7,717 nt of DNA from an uncultured Ruminococcus sp. (GCA_947176685.1 CAMWRL010000082.1:1-7717); one strand, 5' to 3'. Positions 1 through 5,626 are shown, counted from the stretch's first letter. Made by a program: numbers and translations. Notes: generated from the letters alone by a model not told the origin.

Positions 1-80
1 TTACTATGGTTATATTCTAACATCATTTCAGAAGTTTTTGAACTTGAAAAAACAGGGATTTTCCATTAAAAAAACGACAA

Positions 81-107
81 GAAAATCCGGCAGATTCATC
101 TGCCGGA
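81..107 (-). terminator. Rho-independent terminator of the REC-Hpt / REC-AraC / REC-kinase operon
   Basis: A 9-bp perfect stem (86-94 paired with 99-107, GC-rich core CCGGCAGA/TCTGCCGG) closes a 4-base loop. On the minus strand it is followed by TTTTC, then a second T-run at 67-74. It begins 7 bp beyond the stop codon of the REC-histidine kinase gene, where an operon terminator is expected. The U-tract next to the stem is short, so termination may be incomplete. On the plus strand the stem is followed by a weaker T-rich stretch, so it could also serve a convergent gene ending near the left edge. Confidence 0.8.
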
Positions 108-113
108 GATATT

Positions 114-1187
114 TTAATTTATAAATATCAGTGAAAATTCCGCACCTTTATCGGGTTCGCCGTAAGCTGTCACTTCACCGTTATGACGTTTCATTATGCG
201 GCTTACAAGGGCAAGTCCCACACCGCTTCCCTCAAATTCTTCTTCTGAGTGAAGCCTTTGGAATACCTGAAAAAGCTTGTCAGCATATGCCATATCAAAA
301 CCTGCCCCGTTGTCTTTTATTTTGATAATGCGTTTATTCTGGGTTACGTGACCGGAAACTTCAATAACAGCCGTTTTCCGTCCGGATGTGTACTTTATGG
401 CGTTTGCAAGGAGATTTTTAACGACTGCCTGCAACAGTACAGGGTCGCCCTTTACTTCTGGAAGCTCTCCGCAGCGGAAATCAATGTCACGTTCGGGGGA
501 CAGGTCGTGCAGTTCCCTGAAAGTTGTCTGAATAATTTCCCTTATGTCAACCATAGTCATACGTGGCTTAATATTGCACATTTTTGAAAAGTCAAAAAGT
601 CTTTCAATCATTGTTTTCGTCTGGGTGGACTTTGAAATAATCATATCCATTATATTGGAAACATCATCATTTTGTACACCGCTGAGTTCCTGACCGAGCA
701 TTTCAATAAGCATATTTATTATATTGAAAGGTGCTTTGAGGTCGTGGGAAACCGCCGAGCAGAATAAATTGAGTTCATTGTTGGCAGAGGCGAGTTCTTT
801 TTGCTGCATTGAAATCTGTAAATGAGTTCTCACACGGGCGAGGTATTCCTCTTTTATGAAAGGTTTTTTTACATAGTCGCAGCCGCCCAATGCAAAACCC
901 TGCTGTATAGTTTCCGGACTTGTTTCGGCGGTCAGGAAAATAACAGGTATATCTTTTGTGTTTGGATTTTCCTTGAACATTCTGCAAAGTGTAAGTCCGT
1001 CAATATCGTCCATTTGTATGTCAAGCAAAATAAGGTCGGGAATTTTTTTTTCAAGAAATTTAAAAGCCGCTTTACCGCTTGTTGCCGCAAAAACCCTGTA
1101 ACCCTCAGCTCTCAGTATAGTACCGGAGTAGGCTACATGGTCGGGCATATCATCAATAACAAGAATTTCTGCATAATTGATAGTCAT
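114..1187 (-). CDS. Soluble REC-histidine kinase (N-terminal receiver, HisKA, HATPase_c)
   Basis: This 357-residue cytoplasmic kinase has a receiver domain at its N terminus instead of a sensor domain. Receiver, about residues 6-125: acidic pair D12/D13, phospho-acceptor D56 (LLDIQM), T86, K108 (YVKKPF). HisKA, about 140-205: SHDLKAP with phospho-accepting H148, of the kind seen in phytochrome-like kinases. HATPase_c, about 245-356: N box NLLANAIKYT (258-267), G1 DNGAGF, F box FQVFQRLH, G2 GSGVGLAL. All catalytic motifs are intact and there is no membrane segment. The ATG follows AAGGAG with an 8-nt gap, and the RBS overlaps the stop of the upstream AraC regulator gene (12 bp between the CDSs), so this is the last gene of a three-gene operon. 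By family logic it autophosphorylates on H148 under control of its own receiver. Its direct partners are inferred to be the neighbouring REC and Hpt proteins. Confidence 0.93.
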   Translation of the reverse strand: MTINYAEILVIDDMPDHVAYSGTILRAEGYRVFAATSGKAAFKFLEKKIPDLILLDIQMDDIDGLTLCRMFKENPNTKDIPVIFLTAETSPETIQQGFALGGCDYVKKPFIKEEYLARVRTHLQISMQQKELASANNELNLFCSAVSHDLKAPFNIINMLIEMLGQELSGVQNDDVSNIMDMIISKSTQTKTMIERLFDFSKMCNIKPRMTMVDIREIIQTTFRELHDLSPERDIDFRCGELPEVKGDPVLLQAVVKNLLANAIKYTSGRKTAVIEVSGHVTQNKRIIKIKDNGAGFDMAYADKLFQVFQRLHSEEEFEGSGVGLALVSRIMKRHNGEVTAYGEPDKGAEFSLIFIN

Positions 1188-1199
1188 TGTATTATCTCC

Positions 1200-1970
1200 T
1201 TAACGTCCGTCAAGCCTTGCTTTGAAGCGTGATGGTGTTTCACCGGTTATTTCCTTGAAAATCTTCGTGAAATAGTCCACGGAAGAATAACCCAGTATAT
1301 CGCTTATTTCGTAAGCCTTGTAATTTCCGGTACGCAGCAGTTTTATGGCGTAAGCGACTTTGATTCGAGAGTATACTTCGTTAAAGGTCATATTAAAGTG
1401 TTTTTTAAAAATTTTTCCGAAGTAGTCCTTGCTGTAACCGTAAGATTCTGCAACATCATCAATGGTGAAAATCTGTCCGAAGTGTTCGGAAAAATACAAC
1501 GCTGTCTGGTGTACGAACGGACTTTCATCGGGGTCGATTTCCAACTGTCGGAACACTTCAGTAACAGATTCGTCAATTTTTTCTGTTTCAGCATTGGCTT
1601 CAATGTGGGCTTTCAGACGTTTAAGGACTTCTGAAAGTTTCTTTTCGTCAACGGGTTTGAGCAGGTAGTCAAAAGCTCCCAGTATAAGCCCCTGTCTTGC
1701 GTACTCAAACTCATCATATGAGCTTGCAAAGATAACAGGTATCTTGTTGTCGCTTTCCGAAAGTTTCCGGAGCATTTCTATACCGTCCACAAAAGGCATT
1801 CTTATGTCAGTGAAGATAAGGTCAAATGAATGCTTTTTGAGAATTTCCAATGCATCTTTACCGTTGCTTGCCTGTTTTGCAATAGTAAAGCCGCATTCTG
1901 TCCACGTTTTCATTTTAGAGTAAATAAACCTCAGTGTTGAGTCGTCCTCAACCAGCAGTACATTATACAT
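1200..1970 (-). CDS. AraC/YesN-type response regulator
   Basis: This is a 256-residue DNA-binding response regulator. The receiver (about 1-120) has E8/D9/D10, phospho-acceptor D55 (FTDIRMP), S83 in SSYDEFEYA and K105 (LLKP), all typical of YesN-type regulators. An AraC HTH domain (about 152-252) holds two helix-turn-helix units: FTIDDVAESYGYSKDYFGKIF, then YEISDILGYSSVDYFTKIFKE ending in TGETPSRFK. The start at 1970 is chosen because GGAGGTG lies 6 nt upstream and the protein then begins MYNVLLVEDD, as receivers do. A TTG-initiated extension to 2039 runs back inside the preceding gene and has no receiver homology. The start overlaps the end of the REC-Hpt gene by 8 bp, which implies translational coupling. 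It should activate or repress transcription when D55 is phosphorylated. Targets are unknown; the operon's own promoter or the one near 4921-4971 are candidates by inference. Confidence 0.93.
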   Translation of the reverse strand: MYNVLLVEDDSTLRFIYSKMKTWTECGFTIAKQASNGKDALEILKKHSFDLIFTDIRMPFVDGIEMLRKLSESDNKIPVIFASSYDEFEYARQGLILGAFDYLLKPVDEKKLSEVLKRLKAHIEANAETEKIDESVTEVFRQLEIDPDESPFVHQTALYFSEHFGQIFTIDDVAESYGYSKDYFGKIFKKHFNMTFNEVYSRIKVAYAIKLLRTGNYKAYEISDILGYSSVDYFTKIFKEITGETPSRFKARLDGR

Positions 1971-2889
1971 AAAGCACCTCCATATTTTCAGAAATCCAAA
2001 GGAAATCATAATCAAGTACAGCTTTTTCAAGTTTTTCAAAAGAATCTTTTTTCATATTGTCGGAAAAGCTTTGTTTGTTTTCCGTAAAGATGTCAACTGC
2101 TGATATGTCAAATTCCGTACACAGTTCAAAAAATTCCGACCAGATTTCAGAAAAACCGGTTCTCACGGGTACTGCACGGGTTGTATCTGATTTCAGACAG
2201 GCTTTCAGTTCAATAATAGTTTTGTCCCATACTTCCTCAAAAGTATCGAAACTGTCAGGATAGTCCTTTTTAAGTTCGATGTTTACACGACAGGCGATAT
2301 TGTACAGTTTCTTACAGAAAAGATTTCCTGAAATACCTATTATATTATGCAGGATTTCACGGGCAGGGAGGTATTTTCCGGAAAATATGTACTTTGCTAA
2401 AATTCCGCAGTCGTTTTCGTGAGCCGAAAGAAACTGTTTTATAAGTCTCTGGACGGTATCAGCGTCATTGAAAACCGCATACAGTGCGTCATAATCAAAA
2501 TACTTGTCTGTGGAAGTGTTTCCGGAAACGTTATTTATACTGATGTAGTTCTGCAATAGCTGGTTAAGTTCATCGGGCTGGAGGGGTTTGGACAAATGAC
2601 CGTCCAGCCCGTTTTCGGAAATTTTTCCTTCAATTTCGGAAATATCGTCAGCCGTAAGGGCTATTACCGGAACAGTCCTGTCAAATTTTCTGATAAGCCG
2701 TGTAGCTTCATAGCCGTTTATTTCGGGCATATGAATGTCCATAAATATCATGAAGAAATTGTTTTCCTCAGCCATACTGACAGCTTCAGCACCACTTGAA
2801 GCAGTCCGGACAGTTATTCCGTAGCTTTCAATCATAGCTTTCTGGATTTCGGCATTTATTTCGTTGTCATCAACAAGCAGGATTTCCAT
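1963..2889 (-). CDS. REC-Hpt phosphorelay protein with helical C-terminal tail
   Basis: This 308-residue protein is built like the C-terminal half of a hybrid kinase but has no kinase domain. The receiver (about 1-118) has D7/D8, phospho-acceptor D51 (FMDIHMPEINGYEATR), T79 and K101 (LSKPL), which is the hybrid-kinase style of receiver. An Hpt domain (about 132-232) has the motif LHNIIGISGNLF with H181 as the likely phospho-histidine; the Lys often found three residues after it is Ile184 here. The last 65 or so residues (SEIWSEFFELCTEFD... to the end) form a predicted helical segment like one that often follows Hpt domains in hybrid kinases. The ATG is preceded by GGAG with a 10-nt gap, and it is the first gene of its operon, directly behind the 2922-2949 promoter. 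The protein could carry phosphate from D51 to H181 or act as a phosphate sink. Its exact place in the relay is inferred. Confidence 0.88.
   Translation of the reverse strand: MEILLVDDNEINAEIQKAMIESYGITVRTASSGAEAVSMAEENNFFMIFMDIHMPEINGYEATRLIRKFDRTVPVIALTADDISEIEGKISENGLDGHLSKPLQPDELNQLLQNYISINNVSGNTSTDKYFDYDALYAVFNDADTVQRLIKQFLSAHENDCGILAKYIFSGKYLPAREILHNIIGISGNLFCKKLYNIACRVNIELKKDYPDSFDTFEEVWDKTIIELKACLKSDTTRAVPVRTGFSEIWSEFFELCTEFDISAVDIFTENKQSFSDNMKKDSFEKLEKAVLDYDFLWISENMEVLYV
1975..1981 (-). promoter_or_regulatory. Ribosome binding site that fixes the AraC regulator start
   Basis: On the minus strand this reads GGAGGTG, 6 nt after its GGAGG core before the ATG at 1970. It lies inside the last codons of the REC-Hpt gene. 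It is the best Shine-Dalgarno match of the minus-strand genes and argues against the longer upstream start. Confidence 0.85.
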
Positions 2890-2921
2890 ATTCTATCAAC
2901 TCCGTTCATATTATATTATTA

Positions 2922-2949
2922 ATTATACCAGTCCGTGCGTTTTTGTCAA
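2922..2949 (-). promoter_or_regulatory. Sigma-A promoter of the REC-Hpt / AraC / kinase operon
   Basis: On the minus strand a perfect -35 TTGACA (2949-2944) and a perfect -10 TATAAT (2927-2922) are separated by 16 nt, with an extended -10 TGG directly before the -10 box. The expected transcript start is near 2915, giving a leader of about 26 nt before the ATG at 2889. The promoter lies between the terminator of the preceding unit and the REC-Hpt gene. Confidence 0.88.
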
Positions 2950-2962
2950 GTGATTTGTTTTG

Positions 2963-3001
2963 AAAAAATCCGGTACAGGAATATCCTGCACCGGATTTTT
3001 T
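2963..3001 (-). terminator. Strong Rho-independent terminator after the Hpt gene
   Basis: A long inverted repeat: the 12-bp stem 2963-2974 / 2990-3001 (AAAAAATCCGGT with ACCGGATTTTTT), one A/C mismatch (2975/2989), then 5 more pairs (2976-2980 / 2984-2988) around a 3-base loop. On the minus strand the hairpin ends in TTTTTT. It overlaps the TAA of the Hpt gene at 3000-3002, closing the HD-GYP/Hpt unit. Its A- and T-rich ends make it symmetrical, so it could also stop plus-strand transcripts. Confidence 0.92.
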
Positions 3002-3359
3002 ACTGTTCTTCTCTGAATTTTCTGATTGTACCGGCGGTTACTGCATAATCTTCACGGACTTTCACGGCAAGTTCATCGACAAGTGCTGTATCCGGATTGT
3101 CGTTTCTGAGAGCTTCTGTTATAAGGTGACTGGATTCGTAAAGTTTTGTAAACGACAGGTTCTGGCAAAGACCCTTGATTGTATGAGCCGCCATAAAAGC
3201 CGCTTTGTAGTCAGAATTTTCAATAGCTGTCATTAACTGGTCATAGCTCTTGTCATCAAGAAACTTGAATATGAATTTTATAACCATAGTTTCACGGGGG
3301 AGTCTTTTCATAACGTCATTGTAATCGCCGATTATGCTGTAGCATTCCTGTAAAGTCAC
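3000..3359 (-). CDS. Stand-alone Hpt (histidine phosphotransfer) protein
   Basis: This is a 119-residue single-domain phosphotransfer protein. The motif AAHTIKGLCQNLSF has phospho-accepting H59 with the conserved Lys-Gly after it, set in a fully helical protein of the usual Hpt length. There are no other domains. The start is GTG at 3359, preceded by AAGGAG with a 9-nt gap. The GTGA overlap means its start shares bases with the TGA stop of the HD-GYP gene, so the two are probably translationally coupled. Hpt proteins shuttle phosphate between receiver aspartates. The nearest partners are the HD-GYP protein's receiver and, through the next operon, the receivers of the kinase and the AraC regulator. 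It is the last gene of its unit and is followed at once by a strong terminator. Confidence 0.92.
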   Translation of the reverse strand: MTLQECYSIIGDYNDVMKRLPRETMVIKFIFKFLDDKSYDQLMTAIENSDYKAAFMAAHTIKGLCQNLSFTKLYESSHLITEALRNDNPDTALVDELAVKVREDYAVTAGTIRKFREEQ

Positions 3360-4876
3360 TGTATTATTCTCCTTAAATCTGAAATTTTTCCTATAACTCC
3401 TGTGTATCCGGAAGAGTCATTTTCCCACATAGTATGCGCAACTATTCTGCCCGACATTCTGCCGTTTTCTGTTTCAAGAATAATATCGCTTTCAATATCG
3501 GGATTGCTGCGGTCAGCAGTATTGAGTTTGTTTCTTAAATCATTTATATAGGGATTATTTATGATACACTTGTCCCTGCCGCCGATATTCAGGACAGTCC
3601 GTTTACTGCCTATAAGGTTCGCACCCCATTCGGAAATTACTGCAATACAGGTGCGGCAGTCATAGTCAAACTGTAATTCTTCAACGTATCTTGCAAAGAA
3701 TCTTGATTTTTCACGTTCTCTTTCAATCTGCTTTATGGGATTGATTAAATAGTCCGTTTCATCACATCTTATAAGTTCGTCAACAATATTCTGCAACTGG
3801 ACTTCCTGCATCTGTTCAGTTGAACGTATCTGAAGTTCGTTTATAATATCGGCGTGACTTTCTGTAAGGCATTCCATAAGCAGCGGACTGAACTGACCGC
3901 ATTCGCCGTTTACAATCATCTGGAAAGCTTTGTCATGTGAAAAGGCTTTTTTATAACAGCGTTCACTTGTGAGAGCGTCATAAACGTCAGCCACTGCAAC
4001 TATCTGGGCAGAAATGGGAATTTCCTCACCCTTGAGACCATCCGGATAGCCTTTTCCGTCATAACGTTCGTGATGCCAGCGGCATATTTCACGGGCGACC
4101 TTGACAAGCGGGTCATCTTTGTATATGGGGATTTCCTCCAGAAGTGACGCACCGGTAGTTGTATGGGTTTTCATTATGTCGAACTCTTCCGGAGTAAGTC
4201 TGCCGGGCTTGTTGAGTATGGAACCCGGAATACTTATTTTACCTATATCGTGCAGTGCTGAAGCTATCGTTATAAGCGAGATGTCTTTCTGGGTAAGGTT
4301 GTATTTGTTGGTTTTCTGGGTAAGCTTCTGTAACAGCAGGCTTGTTATTGCAAAGATATTGAGTACGTGCATACCGCTTTCGCCGTTGCGGAACTCCACA
4401 ATATGACTGAGGATATTAACCATCATATTGTTGTTTTTTTCCTTTTCGTAAACCTGTTCAATGATTATGCTGATAAGTTTTTTGTGCTTTGCGTGAAGTG
4501 CAAGGGTATTTGTCACACGCCTGCGGACTACTGCAACATTGAACGGACGGCGTATATAGTCAGTAGCTCCCATTTCGTAGGCACGTTCTATAAAAGAATC
4601 ATCATTTTCAGACGAAATCATTATAACAGGAACGTCATTTATAAGGTCATTTTCGTTCATCATTGCGAGAACTTCAAAGCCGTCCACTTCGGGCATTATG
4701 ATGTCGAGCAACATAAGGTCTATAGAAGAACCGTATTCACGGACTATCTTCATAGCCTGAAAGCCGTCTACAGCTTCAATTATGTCAAACTCATCTTCAA
4801 GCATATCAATCAGAAACTCCCGGTTGACAGTGCAGTCATCAACGATTAAAATTTTCTGTCTGTTTTTTTCGTGCAT
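3356..4876 (-). CDS. REC-HD-GYP response regulator with C-terminal PAS-like domain (putative c-di-GMP phosphodiesterase)
   Basis: This is a 506-residue response regulator. Receiver, about residues 7-125: D13/D14, phospho-acceptor D58 (LLDIIMPEVDGF), S88. The usual Lys is replaced by Arg110 in DYIRRPF. HD-GYP domain, about 150-340: HDIGK (H209/D210), H238 in KTHTTTGASLL, HH at 268-269 in HHERYDGKGYPDGL with GYP at 276-278, and AQIVAVADVYDALTSERCY with D297. All metal ligands are present, so it should hydrolyse c-di-GMP. The last 110 or so residues look PAS-like, ending GYTGVIGKISDLR. The start at 4876 is chosen because AAGGA lies 9 nt upstream. The ATG at 4885 touches that RBS directly and would add only three residues. 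It is the first gene of its unit, and its stop overlaps the Hpt start. Phosphorylation of D58 probably tunes the phosphodiesterase activity (inference). Confidence 0.93.
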   Translation of the reverse strand: MHEKNRQKILIVDDCTVNREFLIDMLEDEFDIIEAVDGFQAMKIVREYGSSIDLMLLDIIMPEVDGFEVLAMMNENDLINDVPVIMISSENDDSFIERAYEMGATDYIRRPFNVAVVRRRVTNTLALHAKHKKLISIIIEQVYEKEKNNNMMVNILSHIVEFRNGESGMHVLNIFAITSLLLQKLTQKTNKYNLTQKDISLITIASALHDIGKISIPGSILNKPGRLTPEEFDIMKTHTTTGASLLEEIPIYKDDPLVKVAREICRWHHERYDGKGYPDGLKGEEIPISAQIVAVADVYDALTSERCYKKAFSHDKAFQMIVNGECGQFSPLLMECLTESHADIINELQIRSTEQMQEVQLQNIVDELIRCDETDYLINPIKQIEREREKSRFFARYVEELQFDYDCRTCIAVISEWGANLIGSKRTVLNIGGRDKCIINNPYINDLRNKLNTADRSNPDIESDIILETENGRMSGRIVAHTMWENDSSGYTGVIGKISDLRRIIQ

Positions 4877-4885
4877 AAATATCAT

Positions 4886-4890
4886 TCCTT
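4886..4890 (-). promoter_or_regulatory. Ribosome binding site that decides the HD-GYP start
   Basis: The minus strand reads AAGGA in an A-rich run. It ends immediately next to the ATG at 4885, too close to serve it, but leaves a proper 9-nt gap to the ATG at 4876. Confidence 0.65.
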
Positions 4891-4920
4891 TTTGTACAAC
4901 AGAAATACTTGTTTTATATC

Positions 4921-4949
4921 ATTGTAACACATATCAGGATTTTTTTCAA
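4921..4949 (-). promoter_or_regulatory. Sigma-A promoter of the HD-GYP / Hpt operon
   Basis: On the minus strand -35 TTGAAA (4949-4944) and -10 TACAAT (4926-4921) are separated by 17 nt, with an extended -10 TGT just before the -10 box. The predicted transcript start is near 4914, about 38 nt before the ATG at 4876. The -35 overlaps one copy of a 15-bp direct repeat. There is no terminator between the upstream unknown gene and this promoter, so it may be internal to a longer transcript. Confidence 0.75.
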
Positions 4950-4971
4950 CATCTTTTCAGGATTTTTTTCA
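4934..4971 (-). repeat. Two exact 15-bp direct repeats at the HD-GYP promoter (candidate operator)
   Basis: TGAAAAAAATCCTGA on the minus strand occurs twice, at 4948-4934 and 4971-4957, with a 23-bp period. The first copy overlaps the -35 box and spacer of the HD-GYP promoter. The second lies directly upstream and includes the TGA stop of the unknown gene. Two same-orientation copies about two helical turns apart fit binding by an AraC-type protein or dimer. Phased A-tracts acting as an UP element are an alternative. Confidence 0.6.
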
Positions 4972-5463
4972 GACAAAAATATAAATAGTTCCGAAGTCAA
5001 GATTCATCATAGTAAAGGCGGTTATATCGGCGGTGCAAATCCTGCGGCGTGGAAATTCAGGAAAATCCATATCACAAGCCGGTCTGTCAGCGTAAAAATT
5101 GATAATACCGACTGACCGGATTCTGTAGTTGTAGCGCAAGTCTTTTATGATGTTAACCCACCTGTCAGCGTCAATAAGATAATTTTCGTTTGTTTCGGTT
5201 ATAGTTCGGTAGTAGGTATCAAATCCCCATATTTTTATGCATTCTTCCATGTCCGTGTAAAGACCGAGAATCTGTTCATAACGACCGATTCCGGTATTAG
5301 CGATTGTTGCGTACAGGTCATAAAAACGTTCGTTCTTTTCAAGCGACCTGCTGAGAGTGGGATTTTCTACCGGTATAAGCTGAAAACCATATTTCTGACG
5401 TATATTGTCAAGAATATTTTCCGTAACTTCTGCGGAAATAATTACTCCTATGCGGTTGCTCAA
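4969..5463 (-). CDS. Hypothetical protein, 164 aa, TTG start
   Basis: I do not recognise this protein. From the TTG at 5463 it has 164 residues and begins MSNRIGVIISAEVTENILDN. It looks like a soluble alpha/beta protein: a hydrophobic strand (IGVIIS), a helix, a second strand (FQLIPVE), a charged central region rich in Tyr and Trp (YEQILGLYTDMEECIKIWGF), and later strands (IRSVGIINFYAD; the C terminus FGTIYIFV). There is no signal peptide, membrane segment, clear catalytic motif or phospho-relay motif. The start at 5463 is preferred because AAAGGGG lies 8 nt upstream. A TTG at 5502 is in frame but has no RBS. It has its own promoter (5541-5569) and lies 92 bp upstream of the HD-GYP gene with no terminator between them, so it may be co-transcribed with that unit. 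A role in the same signalling pathway is inferred from position only. Confidence 0.7.
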   Translation of the reverse strand: MSNRIGVIISAEVTENILDNIRQKYGFQLIPVENPTLSRSLEKNERFYDLYATIANTGIGRYEQILGLYTDMEECIKIWGFDTYYRTITETNENYLIDADRWVNIIKDLRYNYRIRSVGIINFYADRPACDMDFPEFPRRRICTADITAFTMMNLDFGTIYIFV

Positions 5464-5471
5464 TCGTATTT

Positions 5472-5478
5472 CCCCTTT
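5472..5478 (-). promoter_or_regulatory. Ribosome binding site for the TTG-initiated unknown gene
   Basis: The minus strand reads AAAGGGG with an 8-nt gap to TTG at 5463. A short complementary stretch just upstream (CCTTT, then a 5-nt loop, then AAAGG) could form a weak hairpin that partly hides the site. Confidence 0.65.
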
Positions 5479-5540
5479 CTGGAAAAGGTGCAGTAACCTC
5501 AAATTATATTAATCGGTATCTTAAAAAATATCACAAGTGT

Positions 5541-5569
5541 ATTATAGCAGTTTTTAACAGAAAAGTCAA
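5541..5569 (-). promoter_or_regulatory. Sigma-A promoter of the unknown gene at 4969-5463
   Basis: On the minus strand -35 TTGACT (5569-5564) and a perfect -10 TATAAT (5546-5541) are separated by 17 nt, with an extended -10 TGC. The transcript should start near 5534, giving a leader of about 70 nt. It is back to back with the sbcD promoter: the two -35 boxes are 28 bp apart. Confidence 0.8.
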
Positions 5570-5597
5570 CCTTTTGAGGGAAAAATTAGTCAGATAA

Positions 5598-5626
5598 TTG
5601 ACATAGGCTGTATATTCTGGTATAAT
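5598..5626 (+). promoter_or_regulatory. Perfect-consensus sigma-A promoter of sbcDC
   Basis: TTGACA (5598-5603), a 17-nt spacer and TATAAT (5621-5626), with extended -10 TGG at 5618-5620. Every core position matches consensus. The predicted transcript start is near 5633, giving a leader of about 40 nt before the sbcD ATG at 5673. Confidence 0.9.

Noticed and set aside
822..1232. Plus-strand open frame of 136 codons
   Set aside because: It lies wholly antisense to the REC-kinase gene, has no RBS, and is Cys/Phe-rich as a mirror of a real coding frame.
1971..2039. Longer N terminus for the AraC regulator (TTG at 2039)
   Set aside because: The added residues overlap the REC-Hpt coding end and do not belong to a receiver fold. 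The GGAGGTG site sets the start at 1970.
4367..4849. Plus-strand open frame of 160 codons
   Set aside because: It is antisense to the REC and HD-GYP domains, whose motifs are intact on the minus strand. It has no RBS and no recognisable domain.
5464..5502. Longer N terminus for the unknown gene (TTG at 5502)
   Set aside because: There is no RBS upstream of 5502, while AAAGGGG is well placed for the TTG at 5463.
5464..5534. Possible riboswitch in the leader of the unknown gene, for example a c-di-GMP type
   Set aside because: The leader is only about 70 nt and AT-rich, lacks the conserved GEMM motifs, and shows only one weak 5-bp hairpin.
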